Below are positions 17,890-24,990 of a DNA stretch of 37,078 nt, piece after piece. The stretch lies in IMG/VR virus record IMGVR_UViG_3300020424_000010, positions 1 through 37,078 of that record, one strand, 5' to 3'. Both the position numbers and the translations under genes were made by a program. Within the stretch, counting starts at the first letter, position 1. The number at the start of each line of letters is the position of its first letter. The notes below the pieces were generated by a model, which had not been told where the DNA came from, searched no databases, and was given only the letters and a program-made list of their open reading frames with translations. Source of the stretch: a virus.

Positions 17890-19881
17890 TTAGTCTACAG
17901 TCCTGCTTTGTCTACCACCACTCATAAATACTAAACCACCAGTAACATTATCTTCTCTTATGCGAACTGGATTTAATCCCTCTGGTTTATCAAATTCAAA
18001 TATATCTTCGCCATCATTTATATTACATAATACTTCATAGTTTGTTCTATAATCTGCAAGTTGTTGCAAACTGTATATATCAGTTTCTTTTGCAATATTC
18101 TCATCATAAAACTTTCTAACATCTTCAGTTGCATTAGGATTTGTTGTTAGATTTTTATCAATTAATTTATAGTTTAGTCTGAAATGGTTGTTAAATCTAT
18201 TTTTTCTTTTCGTTTTTCCACTTGACAACCAATTTGCAATCTGTACATTTCTTAAATTTTGTCCTTTAACTTGTAATCGTCTTACAAAACTTGGGTCATC
18301 AAGAAATCCGATATTAGTATCAAGTGTTACTTTTACTTTTGTTCCATCACTTTTTGTATAGTCAAAAGTTTGTGGAGTATTTTTACTTCTAAGTTTTTTA
18401 CCAACTAAAGTCATTTGACTAAACATAATTTTCATTTTTTCTACATGATTGTCAACTAATTTTTTTAAATTATTTAAATCTTTATCTGATACTGGAGCTG
18501 TCTTTGATGGTTGTACACCAGTTTCATCTTCTGCTTCATTTAGTTTTTGTACAACTTTATTTTCTAGAATCTCTTTCTTCTCTTGAGGGTCAAATGTTCC
18601 AGTTCTATCTACGATTTCCATTTTAATCGTTTCTTCTTTTTCTTTACACTTTTCGATAAATGATTTTGGTATCTCACCATTTATTTCTATTGTATTAGGA
18701 ACATTTGCTTTTATATGTTCTTGAATACTTTCTGTTCTTTTTAATAATGCATCAGCATCAATTTTAAAACTTTTTAGAACATTCAATGCTTCTTTTTGTT
18801 TTGTGGTAATCTCTGGTTCTGCTGATGGTGTTTCTTCTTCACCAGCCTCTTGAGGTATTAAAGATTCTTTTGCTTTTTGTTTAACAACAGCAGCATTATA
18901 TACTACTTTGATTTCTGCGTAAAATTTATTTAAGAAAATATTTTTACCATCTTGTGAATATTGAATATTACCAAAAAAATTATTACCCTCTTCTCTTCCT
19001 TGTACACTAACAATACTTGTTGGTGTTTTATCTAAAATAATACTATCTGCACCATTTTCTTTTTGTTCAAACTCTTGAGTTCCAGATGCACCAGTATTAA
19101 CTTCAAGATTAGGCATATTACAAATTGCATCTTTCATTTTTGCTTGACCAGCTGCAAGAGATTCTGGAGACAATTCTGGAACTTCTGAAAAATCTAAATT
19201 AGGTAATGTTGGAAAAGATAAACTAGGTAAACCTAAATCACTAAGTGAAGGTAATTCAAAACCAGTAATTGGGTCAAGGTTAGGACTAGTAGTTTGTTCA
19301 ACTGTATAAATTACCTTAATCTTTTTATATACTTGTCTTGTTGTTACTATAGTATCATCACCATCTGATGAAGTTGTATAACCTACACCACCGAAAAAAT
19401 TAGTTCCCTCTTTCATACCTTGTACTTGAGTAATACTTTTATAAACTTCTGTGATTATGACTGTATCTGTATTTTCTCCAGTCTCCTCTTTTTCAACATC
19501 TGCAACTGAAGGACTAGCTCCACTTGCAAGTTCAGAAGTTGCAGTACTTATCAAAGTATCTATGTCAGTACCAACCTTATCAAGTGCATCAGTAAACTTT
19601 CCTTTGAGGTCATTTAGTTTTTCTGCTGCTTCACTAGACTTGAGTGGGTCAAGAGTTAAGTTTATAAATTTGTCAAACTCTTCTTGAAAAGATTCAAATG
19701 GTTCATCTGGTATTTTTTCTGCAAGATTGTCGAGTTCTTTTTCTAACTCTGGAAGTTTTGCATCAAGTTCTGCTTTTAAGTCAGATGCAACTGCATCTAT
19801 CTTTTCTGTAATCTTAGATTCTATTTCTGCAATTTTATCTGTTACTGCATCTAAAGATAAATTTTTACCACAAAGCGCCAT
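17890..19881 (-). CDS. Virion/baseplate-region structural protein with duplicated domain, 663 aa
   Basis: The protein is not recognised. Residues 10-115 are helical and acidic (probable coiled coil). Residues about 141-195 and 281-330 are two copies of one small beta domain: both contain VQG.(K/E)EG.NFFG, then a Y, a D/G-rich turn and KI/EIKV(I/V)Y at the end. Between them is a Leu/Pro-rich linker (LPSLSDLGLPSLSFPTLPNL). The C-terminal third is Lys-rich and helical, with SGKTKRKNRFNNHFRLNYKL near residue 560. Its place between gp5 and gp25 suggests a hub- or wedge-associated part. AGGA precedes the ATG. Confidence 0.65.
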   Translation of the reverse strand: MALCGKNLSLDAVTDKIAEIESKITEKIDAVASDLKAELDAKLPELEKELDNLAEKIPDEPFESFQEEFDKFINLTLDPLKSSEAAEKLNDLKGKFTDALDKVGTDIDTLISTATSELASGASPSVADVEKEETGENTDTVIITEVYKSITQVQGMKEGTNFFGGVGYTTSSDGDDTIVTTRQVYKKIKVIYTVEQTTSPNLDPITGFELPSLSDLGLPSLSFPTLPNLDFSEVPELSPESLAAGQAKMKDAICNMPNLEVNTGASGTQEFEQKENGADSIILDKTPTSIVSVQGREEGNNFFGNIQYSQDGKNIFLNKFYAEIKVVYNAAVVKQKAKESLIPQEAGEEETPSAEPEITTKQKEALNVLKSFKIDADALLKRTESIQEHIKANVPNTIEINGEIPKSFIEKCKEKEETIKMEIVDRTGTFDPQEKKEILENKVVQKLNEAEDETGVQPSKTAPVSDKDLNNLKKLVDNHVEKMKIMFSQMTLVGKKLRSKNTPQTFDYTKSDGTKVKVTLDTNIGFLDDPSFVRRLQVKGQNLRNVQIANWLSSGKTKRKNRFNNHFRLNYKLIDKNLTTNPNATEDVRKFYDENIAKETDIYSLQQLADYRTNYEVLCNINDGEDIFEFDKPEGLNPVRIREDNVTGGLVFMSGGRQSRTVD

Positions 19882-19889
19882 CTTAGTTC

Positions 19890-21275
19890 CTAATTAGGTG
19901 TAGAGGTTTGATTACCAGCAACTCCAGCAGGGTCAGTATGCGTATGACCAGTAAGTAATATACCAGATGCATTTACTTCACTTCCACTAGCAGCCATAGT
20001 AATTGTTCCAACACCAGTTACAGTATCGTTTAAAGTACCACCTATTGTTCTGACAACATTATTAGATATAGTTTCGGTCAAAGATGTTTCCGTAACTATA
20101 GCCATTTCAGTTGCAGATTTAATATTCATTTGTGTTCCAGATATCATAGTTGTTTTACCACTAATAGATGATTGTACATGATTTTGTAATGCAGTAACTT
20201 TGATATCACTAAACACTAATGTTGTTTCATTTTTACCAACTGTTTTCTTATCATCACCTTTTACATTTTCTATTCGATTACCTTTTAATAATATTTCTGT
20301 ATCTGCACCAACTGTTTGAACAAATTTGTCGGAAATGTTTTCTGCAACTGTTCCTCTTATTTCTGCTTGTATGTTTCCACCAGAAGTACCAGCACCAACT
20401 TTCATTAATTTATTTTTATGTATCTTTTGTGTGAAATCACCCTCAACCTCAAGAACATAATCACCTTTAATAAGTTGTCTTACATTTCCATCTACTGTAA
20501 GATTAATACTACCTTGAACATAACAATTTCTGTTTCCAACAACTATTTCATAATCGTCACCAACTATTTTTACAACTTTACTTCCGTCTGGATGTATTTC
20601 TTCAAAAGAACCAGACCTATGATAAGTAAAAAGTCTTTCTCCCTCTGGACTATCATCTATTTCATGTATATGTCCACTTTCTGATTCATGGACATGATTA
20701 AATGGATAAAAAGAAACTGAATTTGATTTTGCATCTAGTTCATTCCATGATGTACGACTTTCTTGAACAGCTGCATCTTCAACTGTTGGTATATAAGGTT
20801 TAGTTGCAATCGGAACTTCAGTAACTTGTGCTTTTCTTCTTGTAAATAATGAGGGATGAGTATCTCCAACTAATCCTTGTGCAAGTCTATTTACGTCAAC
20901 TTCGCCTGTGGTTTTTGGATACACACCATTAGGGTCATTAAATCCTTTAGTACCATCTGGTGAACTCAAATTAAAGCCAGGCAAACTACCCAATATTATT
21001 GGTTCTTGAAACAAAGTATCTCTAAAGAATCCTAAAACCCAAGAACCCTCAACTAAAAATGGTGGTGTTTCTCCCATACCATTCATAGATGGTACAGTTG
21101 TTGGATTCATTACCCACGCCCAAGGTAAATCTTCTGTTTGTATTTCATCTTTGTTTTCTGTGTGATATCCAACTGCACGAACACGAACACGACCAAGTTT
21201 ATTTGGGTCATCTCTATCTTCGACAACTCCAGTAAACCAAGTGAAACCATCTTTTCCGATAAAAAAGTTTTCCAT
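19890..21275 (-). CDS. 5: Baseplate hub/central spike protein gp5, without lysozyme domain
   Basis: 461 aa. Residues 10-125 form the gp5/VgrG OB-fold (WFTGVVEDRDDPNKLGRVRV, WVLGFFRDTLFQEPIILGSL). After a linker, residues about 205-330 carry the spike-entry motif SESGHIHEIDDSPEGERLF and regular beta-helix repeats (VEGDFTQKIHKNKLMKVGAG). The chain ends in a low-complexity tail with GHTHTDPAG. T4 gp5 (575 aa) has a lysozyme domain between the OB-fold and the spike. None is visible here, and the linker (about residues 125-200) is too short for one. No Shine-Dalgarno is seen; a CTAAATA motif ends 5 nt before the ATG. Confidence 0.88.
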   Translation of the reverse strand: MENFFIGKDGFTWFTGVVEDRDDPNKLGRVRVRAVGYHTENKDEIQTEDLPWAWVMNPTTVPSMNGMGETPPFLVEGSWVLGFFRDTLFQEPIILGSLPGFNLSSPDGTKGFNDPNGVYPKTTGEVDVNRLAQGLVGDTHPSLFTRRKAQVTEVPIATKPYIPTVEDAAVQESRTSWNELDAKSNSVSFYPFNHVHESESGHIHEIDDSPEGERLFTYHRSGSFEEIHPDGSKVVKIVGDDYEIVVGNRNCYVQGSINLTVDGNVRQLIKGDYVLEVEGDFTQKIHKNKLMKVGAGTSGGNIQAEIRGTVAENISDKFVQTVGADTEILLKGNRIENVKGDDKKTVGKNETTLVFSDIKVTALQNHVQSSISGKTTMISGTQMNIKSATEMAIVTETSLTETISNNVVRTIGGTLNDTVTGVGTITMAASGSEVNASGILLTGHTHTDPAGVAGNQTSTPN

Positions 21276-21280
21276 GTGTT

Positions 21281-21287
21281 TATTTAG
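21281..21287 (-). promoter_or_regulatory. Late-promoter-like element CTAAATA before gp5
   Basis: CTAAATA on the minus strand lies between the terminator and the gp5 ATG. The spacing is very short (5 nt to the ATG), so initiation at the usual T4 distance would give an almost leaderless gp5 mRNA. It is the same heptamer as before gp25. Confidence 0.4.
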
Positions 21288-21296
21288 TCTGAATAT

Positions 21297-21325
21297 AAAA
21301 AAAGAGAGAACTCGTCAGTTCCCTC
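21297..21325 (-). terminator. Intrinsic terminator ending the small-gene region
   Basis: The minus-strand RNA would read GAGGGAAC, loop TGACGA, GTTCTCTC, then seven U. This is an 8-bp stem with one G-U pair followed by a U-run, a textbook Rho-independent terminator. It lies between the last small gene and gp5 and separates the two transcription units. Confidence 0.8.
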
Positions 21326-21423
21326 TTTCGCAATTTCAGTTTTGTTTAAAGTCAAAAACTGGGGGCAATCCTCAAAACGACTATTTGGAATTTTCGCAAC
21401 TTAATCTACTCTATATCCAAATT

Positions 21424-21606
21424 CTAAAATATAACTTGTGAAATCTTTGACGTAACCTTCCAAACATTTTTGTCGATAGAATTATTCATCTTGTTAAAAT
21501 AGTTATTCGCTTTTTGCAACTGATTAATAGTAAAGAACTTAGATGACTTATCACCGTTCTTGTAAATTACCTCAATCTCATAACCTTTTTTCATAATATT
21601 TTCCAT
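21424..21606 (-). CDS. Small hypothetical protein, 60 aa
   Basis: A Lys/Asn-rich soluble protein, last gene of its operon before the terminator. GAGGAAGT sits just before the ATG. The N-terminal KKGYEIEVIYKNGDKSSKFF looks like paired beta strands. The function is unknown. Confidence 0.6.
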   Translation of the reverse strand: MENIMKKGYEIEVIYKNGDKSSKFFTINQLQKANNYFNKMNNSIDKNVWKVTSKISQVIF

Positions 21607-21619
21607 ACTTCCTCTCTTT

Positions 21620-21811
21620 CTAATCGTATGTTACTTGAGCTGCATAATCAATCTCATTAAAGATTTTTTCCAACTCTGCAATTTTTTCTTTACACTTCAT
21701 CTTTGCAAAACCGTTCCCAGGCGTTTTCTTTTCTTTTTCTAAAGACTTTAACATATCTTTGAAGTACTTATAATCATTTTGCAACTTTGAAAGATAATCT
21801 TTATAATCCAT
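21620..21811 (-). CDS. Small helical hypothetical protein, 63 aa
   Basis: A highly charged protein (LSKLQNDYKYFKDMLKSLEK) with a second helix ending IAELEKIFNEIDYAAQVTYD. It is probably a helical hairpin. It lies 2 nt after the previous stop. No domain is recognised. Confidence 0.6.
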   Translation of the reverse strand: MDYKDYLSKLQNDYKYFKDMLKSLEKEKKTPGNGFAKMKCKEKIAELEKIFNEIDYAAQVTYD

Positions 21812-21813
21812 AA

Positions 21814-22071
21814 TTAAACTCCATTATCAAAAACATTAGTATCTGCATCAGTTATAAATGCATCTTTTACATCATCAAACAACTTAGTGAAATGGTCATA
21901 ATTTTTCCACCATGCAGTTTTACAAGCAAGAGCATCTAAATAAACTGTATCCTTAACATTTTTCCAATCAACATCATTAATATCTTTATTCCATATTTTT
22001 GGTTTTACCCAATTGTAGATATGTGATTTAACTAACTTATCTACATCACTTTGATACACCATCTTACACAT
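21814..22071 (-). CDS. Small hypothetical protein, 85 aa
   Basis: The start is placed at the ATG overlapping the upstream stop (TAATG), which gives MCKMVYQSDVDKLVKSHIYN; a GTG 12 nt upstream is possible but less likely. It is Trp/Asp-rich and acidic at the C-terminus. The function is unknown. Confidence 0.6.
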   Translation of the reverse strand: MCKMVYQSDVDKLVKSHIYNWVKPKIWNKDINDVDWKNVKDTVYLDALACKTAWWKNYDHFTKLFDDVKDAFITDADTNVFDNGV

Positions 22072-22298
22072 TACACACCCCACTTTAAATTGTTATCTTC
22101 TAAAATAATATCTCTTATCTTTTCTCTATCAACAGAGTCAGCACAAAACTCTTGACCAACCTTTTCAATATGTTTTTTAACAGCATTGATAACCATTGAA
22201 TTAGTCATACCCTTGATAGGATACAACCCAGACTTTTCGTTATAGAACGAATCTACATAAGCAACAAAGTCACAAATTTGATTTACGATTTTCTCCAT
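22071..22298 (-). CDS. Small hypothetical protein, 75 aa
   Basis: A soluble protein (MEKIVNQICDFVAYVDSFYN). The start overlaps the preceding stop by one base (TAATG) and the stop overlaps the next start the same way. The function is unknown. Confidence 0.6.
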   Translation of the reverse strand: MEKIVNQICDFVAYVDSFYNEKSGLYPIKGMTNSMVINAVKKHIEKVGQEFCADSVDREKIRDIILEDNNLKWGV

Positions 22299-22654
22299 TA
22301 CTTAACTCCTTGTTCTATAGCAGCAGCGATAATGATAGGAGTCAAAACTTCTTCAACTCTATCTTCCCAATGACTCCAAGTCATTCTATTCGCATAACTT
22401 GTTTCTCTATAACCAACAGACCAACCATAGATATCTTTGAAAAGTCTTGATTGATTACAAAGACCATTATTGAAAAGGTCATAAGCAGCATTTTGAGCAC
22501 GTCTGAACTTTTCTAAATGTTTGTTCTTTGTTTTTGGAAACTCACATCTACCCTCAAAAGGTAACAACTCAGTTAACTTATCACACAAGTCTTTAAAACC
22601 CTCATTAACACCCCAAGGATTTTTGAACATTTCTTCTTGATAACCTTTATACAT
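22298..22654 (-). CDS. Hypothetical protein, 118 aa, first gene of its operon
   Basis: A soluble protein with many aromatic residues (KNPWGVNEGFKDLCDKLTEL; YGWSVGYRETSYANRMTWSH). It is the first gene after the promoter at 22687-22715 and shares the conserved AGAGAAAGAGAG leader as ribosome-site region. The function is unknown. Confidence 0.65.
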   Translation of the reverse strand: MYKGYQEEMFKNPWGVNEGFKDLCDKLTELLPFEGRCEFPKTKNKHLEKFRRAQNAAYDLFNNGLCNQSRLFKDIYGWSVGYRETSYANRMTWSHWEDRVEEVLTPIIIAAAIEQGVK

Positions 22655-22686
22655 ATTTTTTTCTCTCTTTCTCTTGATTATACTTT

Positions 22687-22715
22687 ACAATACCATGTTC
22701 TGATAACATTGTCAA
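22687..22715 (-). promoter_or_regulatory. Sigma70-like promoter P1 with palindromic spacer
   Basis: The minus strand has TTGACA at 22710-22715, a 17-nt spacer and TATTGT at 22687-22692. The spacer contains the palindrome ATGTT-ATCAG-AACAT (22695-22709), so a repressor or activator bound there would sit on the polymerase face. A GGGGGG run directly precedes -35. The leader has the 18-mer TAATCAAGAGAAAGAGAG shared with P3 and P4. Confidence 0.8.
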
Positions 22716-22724
22716 CCCCCCAAG

Positions 22725-22758
22725 AAAAATCCTTGCAAATCAAAGACTTACAAGGATT
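22725..22758 (-). terminator. Probable terminator hairpin upstream of P1
   Basis: Minus-strand AATCCTTG and CAAGGATT form an 8-bp stem with a 15-nt loop, followed by further U residues. It would end the short operon 23199-22799, just before P1 restarts transcription. Confidence 0.65.
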
Positions 22759-22775
22759 GACTTTTTGAGAGAAAT

Positions 22776-22792
22776 GCGAATCAATGCGAATC
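22776..22792. repeat. GATTCGC iterons upstream of P1 (2 copies, 10-nt period)
   Basis: GCGAATC on the plus strand occurs at 22776-22782 and 22786-22792. The nearest copy is 60 nt upstream of the P1 -35 box, the same gap as at P3. Confidence 0.6.
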
Positions 22793-22798
22793 ACTTTA

Positions 22799-23020
22799 TT
22801 AATATGGTACAAAATCTAAATCCTCTCCGTATTCAAAATGTCCATTGTCCATATCGAATACACATCTTGCAATATCTGTTACCCAACATTTATTGACAAC
22901 AATACCATATTTTTCTCCGACATTTTGACACAATTCAATCTTATTTATTTTTGCAAGACCAAATTTACCCATGACGGTATCACCAACTTCTAAGAAGTTT
23001 TTCTTATCTAAATTATCCAT
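22799..23020 (-). CDS. Small hypothetical protein, 73 aa
   Basis: LEVGDTVMGKFGLAKINKIE suggests a small SH3-like beta barrel, and the C-terminus is acidic (FEYGEDLDFVPY). It is the second gene of the P2 operon, with a TAATG overlap with the 59-aa gene before it. The function is unknown. Confidence 0.6.
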   Translation of the reverse strand: MDNLDKKNFLEVGDTVMGKFGLAKINKIELCQNVGEKYGIVVNKCWVTDIARCVFDMDNGHFEYGEDLDFVPY

Positions 23021-23199
23021 TATTTATTCTCCACAATTTTAATTTCACCCTTAGCGATTTTTTCTTTGAATTTATTCAACCATGAAACAGCCATTGACTT
23101 TTCATCACTTGCACCCTCTGAAATATTAATCATGCAACTTTCAAAAGTATCGAAATACTTTTTTGTTGTTTCATCTTGAAAAATATCTAATTGTACCAT
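23020..23199 (-). CDS. Small hypothetical protein, 59 aa
   Basis: It reads MVQLDIFQDETTKKYFDTFE and ends KFKEKIAKGEIKIVENK. AGAGGAGT lies before the ATG. It is the first gene after P2 and couples by TAATG to the next. The function is unknown. Confidence 0.6.
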   Translation of the reverse strand: MVQLDIFQDETTKKYFDTFESCMINISEGASDEKSMAVSWLNKFKEKIAKGEIKIVENK

Positions 23200-23244
23200 T
23201 ATTGACTCCTCTAAAAATTAATTTCTTTCCTCATTATACGAATC

Positions 23245-23273
23245 ACTATACCATGTTTTCATAACATTGTCAA
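23245..23273 (-). promoter_or_regulatory. Sigma70-like promoter P2 with palindromic spacer
   Basis: TTGACA (23268-23273), a 17-nt spacer and TATAGT (23245-23250) on the minus strand. The spacer holds ATGTT-ATGAA-AACAT (23253-23267), almost the same as in P1. The -10 is followed directly by GATTCG. The leader differs from that of P1, P3 and P4. Confidence 0.8.
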
Positions 23274-23313
23274 CACTTAATTTAACATTGACAAAAGAAA
23301 ATCAGATAAGCAC

Positions 23314-23342
23314 CATAGGTTATAACACTAAAATAACCTATG
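23314..23342. promoter_or_regulatory. Perfect 10-bp inverted repeat upstream of P2
   Basis: CATAGGTTAT and ATAACCTATG, with a 9-nt loop, lie 25 nt after the preceding operon's last stop and 40 nt before the P2 -35. There is no U-run on the minus strand, so it may be an operator or an RNA 3'-end stem rather than a classic terminator. Confidence 0.5.
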
Positions 23343-23367
23343 ATACCAACTGTCAAGAGAAAACCCA

Positions 23368-23568
23368 TTAGCGACTTCTATTCAAAATTTCGTTGTTGAT
23401 TTCTTCTATAGACATACTTGCAAATCTAGCACTAAACTCTGCATCAGTTTCAATATTTAAAACCTTACAAAGTTTGTCAAGAGTCTCTTGACCACTTGAT
23501 GACATTCTATCATATTCCCAACATAGGTCAACAACTAATTTTGTAACTTGTGATTTGTTTAACGACAT
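23368..23568 (-). CDS. Small hypothetical protein, 66 aa
   Basis: A helical soluble protein (SQVTKLVVDLCWEYDRMSSS) with a conserved-looking C-terminus, SMSIEEINNEILNRSR. The TAATG overlap with the LPD29-like gene shows coupling. The function is unknown. Confidence 0.6.
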   Translation of the reverse strand: MSLNKSQVTKLVVDLCWEYDRMSSSGQETLDKLCKVLNIETDAEFSARFASMSIEEINNEILNRSR

Positions 23569-23987
23569 TATGCAGCCTCCACTATTTCATAATCTTTATT
23601 CCATTTACCAACACTAATTGATACATAGTAAGCAATATCAAAATAATCTGTCATTGCATCTGATTTATTATACCAAACTTTTCCACCATTTTTAGCAGGA
23701 GCAGTATGAGCAATCTCAGAAACCTTATCTAAAATTTTTGCATTTTCTTCACCGTAAAAATCCTTAGTGTGAAAATGATTGATTTGATGATAACCATCAA
23801 GATTGTCCATCTTGGTTTCATGAGTATACTTGTCAAAGTATTCATACTCTGCAAACCTTGGGCCTTTCATAAAATTAATATTGACACCCAACCAATGGTC
23901 ACGAGTAACTGAAAATTTATATTGTGGAAATTCTTTTTTCAATTCATTACGAATATGTTTAACATCTTCAGCAGATATATAAGCCAT
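23568..23987 (-). CDS. LPD29-like protein (large-polyvalent-protein-associated domain)
   Basis: 139 aa. The N-terminus MAYISAEDVKHIRNELKKEF followed by PQYKFSVTRDHW matches the LPD29-type domain as I remember it ('isa.dvK.iR.eLK..FP..KFSV'), and the C-terminal DYFDIAYYVSISVGKWNKDY completes the pattern. This domain usually occurs inside very large polyvalent proteins of mobile elements or as a stand-alone phage protein; its biochemical role is unknown. It is the second gene of the P3 operon. Confidence 0.55.
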   Translation of the reverse strand: MAYISAEDVKHIRNELKKEFPQYKFSVTRDHWLGVNINFMKGPRFAEYEYFDKYTHETKMDNLDGYHQINHFHTKDFYGEENAKILDKVSEIAHTAPAKNGGKVWYNKSDAMTDYFDIAYYVSISVGKWNKDYEIVEAA

Positions 23988-23989
23988 AA

Positions 23990-24226
23990 TTAACCTCTCA
24001 TTTCTACAGCATTATTAAATAATTCTTTTGCACCATCATCAGTAGCAAAACCGTTCTCACTTGCGAAGTCCATAGAACTTGTGAACATCACTTCACCAAA
24101 AATCTTTTTGGTATCAAGAATATATGCAAGCATCTTAGGAGTCTTTGCAAAACCAACTTGATTACCAGCACCGATAAAAACACCGATACCACCGTTTTGA
24201 GCATCTATAAAAACTGTTTCTTTCAT
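23990..24226 (-). CDS. Small hypothetical protein, 78 aa
   Basis: It reads MKETVFIDAQNGGIGVFIGA then GNQVGFAKTPKMLAYILDTK, an alternating beta/alpha pattern. It is the first gene after P3, with the shared AGAGAAAGAGAG leader. The function is unknown. Confidence 0.65.
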   Translation of the reverse strand: MKETVFIDAQNGGIGVFIGAGNQVGFAKTPKMLAYILDTKKIFGEVMFTSSMDFASENGFATDDGAKELFNNAVEMRG

Positions 24227-24256
24227 ATTTTCTCTCTTTCTCTTGATTACATATAT

Positions 24257-24285
24257 AATGTACTATGTTATCAGAACAAAGTCAA
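24257..24285 (-). promoter_or_regulatory. Sigma70-like promoter P3 with palindromic spacer
   Basis: TTGACT (24280-24285), a 17-nt spacer and TACATT (24257-24262) on the minus strand. The spacer contains TGTT-CTGAT-AACA, the reverse-oriented form of the P1 palindrome. The leader (TAATCAAGAGAAAGAGAG) is identical over 18 nt to those of P1 and P4. Confidence 0.7.
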
Positions 24286-24345
24286 GGGTTATTTTAAGTC
24301 ATTGTTTTTATTGAATAATTTTAGGGGGGTAGGGGTGGTCATTTT

Positions 24346-24370
24346 GCGAATCGGTGCGAATCAGCGAATC
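24346..24370. repeat. GATTCGC iterons upstream of P3 (3 copies)
   Basis: GCGAATC occurs at 24346-24352, 24356-24362 and 24364-24370 on the plus strand. The last copy overlaps the stop codon of the upstream gene, and the nearest is 60 nt from the P3 -35. A G-rich run (GGGGGGTAGGGG) lies between iterons and promoter. Confidence 0.6.
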
Positions 24371-24545
24371 ACCTACGACCAAAGAATTTCTTTGCAACAT
24401 TAATCGGATTTTTTAAATCTTGGTAGACATCATCTATGAAGTTAATATGTTTATCTAACTTATCAAGTCGTTCTTCTATTCTATCAAGTTTATCTTCAAT
24501 CCTCTTCAGAGTCGATTCTAGTTGTATGTCTATTTGTTTATTCAT
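24369..24545 (-). CDS. Small coiled-coil protein, 58 aa
   Basis: MNKQIDIQLESTLKRIEDKL followed by DRIEERLDKLDKHI is a clear heptad coiled coil, ending VAKKFFGRR. The start is set at the ATG overlapping the upstream stop (ATGA); an in-frame extension of ten residues is less likely. It is the last gene of the P6 operon. The function is unknown. Confidence 0.6.
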   Translation of the reverse strand: MNKQIDIQLESTLKRIEDKLDRIEERLDKLDKHINFIDDVYQDLKNPINVAKKFFGRR

Positions 24546-24754
24546 CTTATTGAATCCATCATAACTAAAATACAAACATAAAAAAATGCAAAGATAAAAA
24601 CTGGTGTTGCATTACTTATTTGTTTATTTGATTTAGGTATTTGTTTTTTATAATGCGAACCCATATAGTCTCTATCCCATGCATCTCTTCTTGTATCTTT
24701 TTTTGTTTGGTCATATTTTATTGATAAAGGGTCAACCTTATAATCTTCTTTCAT
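24542..24754 (-). CDS. Small membrane protein with C-terminal TM segment, 70 aa
   Basis: A charged N-terminal half (KYDQTKKDTRRDAWDRDYMG) and one membrane segment near residues 50-67 (PVFIFAFFYVCILVMMDS). It is probably C-terminally anchored in the inner membrane. It couples by ATGA on both sides. The function is unknown. Confidence 0.6.
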   Translation of the reverse strand: MKEDYKVDPLSIKYDQTKKDTRRDAWDRDYMGSHYKKQIPKSNKQISNATPVFIFAFFYVCILVMMDSIR

Positions 24755-24978
24755 TTTTTACTTTCTAATTCTTCATTCACAAAACTTTGCAATTCTTCTG
24801 TCATTGGGACTATTGTTTTATCCCACCATTTTATAAATGCATTATAATCATTATCAAAATAACTTTCTAGTATAAATGTTTCTATTTGTGAACAATTAAA
24901 AGCCATTGACGGTTGTATTAAAAAATTTGCAGATAATACTTCACACATTGAAAGTTGCATAATAAATTGATTTAACAT
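24751..24978 (-). CDS. Small hypothetical protein, 75 aa
   Basis: The start is placed at the ATG preceded by GGAAGT (MLNQFIMQLSMCEVLSANFL); a GTG 12 nt upstream is the alternative. It is an acidic helical protein ending ELQSFVNEELESKK, located directly downstream of the GMP reductase gene. The function is unknown. Confidence 0.6.
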   Translation of the reverse strand: MLNQFIMQLSMCEVLSANFLIQPSMAFNCSQIETFILESYFDNDYNAFIKWWDKTIVPMTEELQSFVNEELESKK

Positions 24979-24990
24979 TTCTACTTCCAC

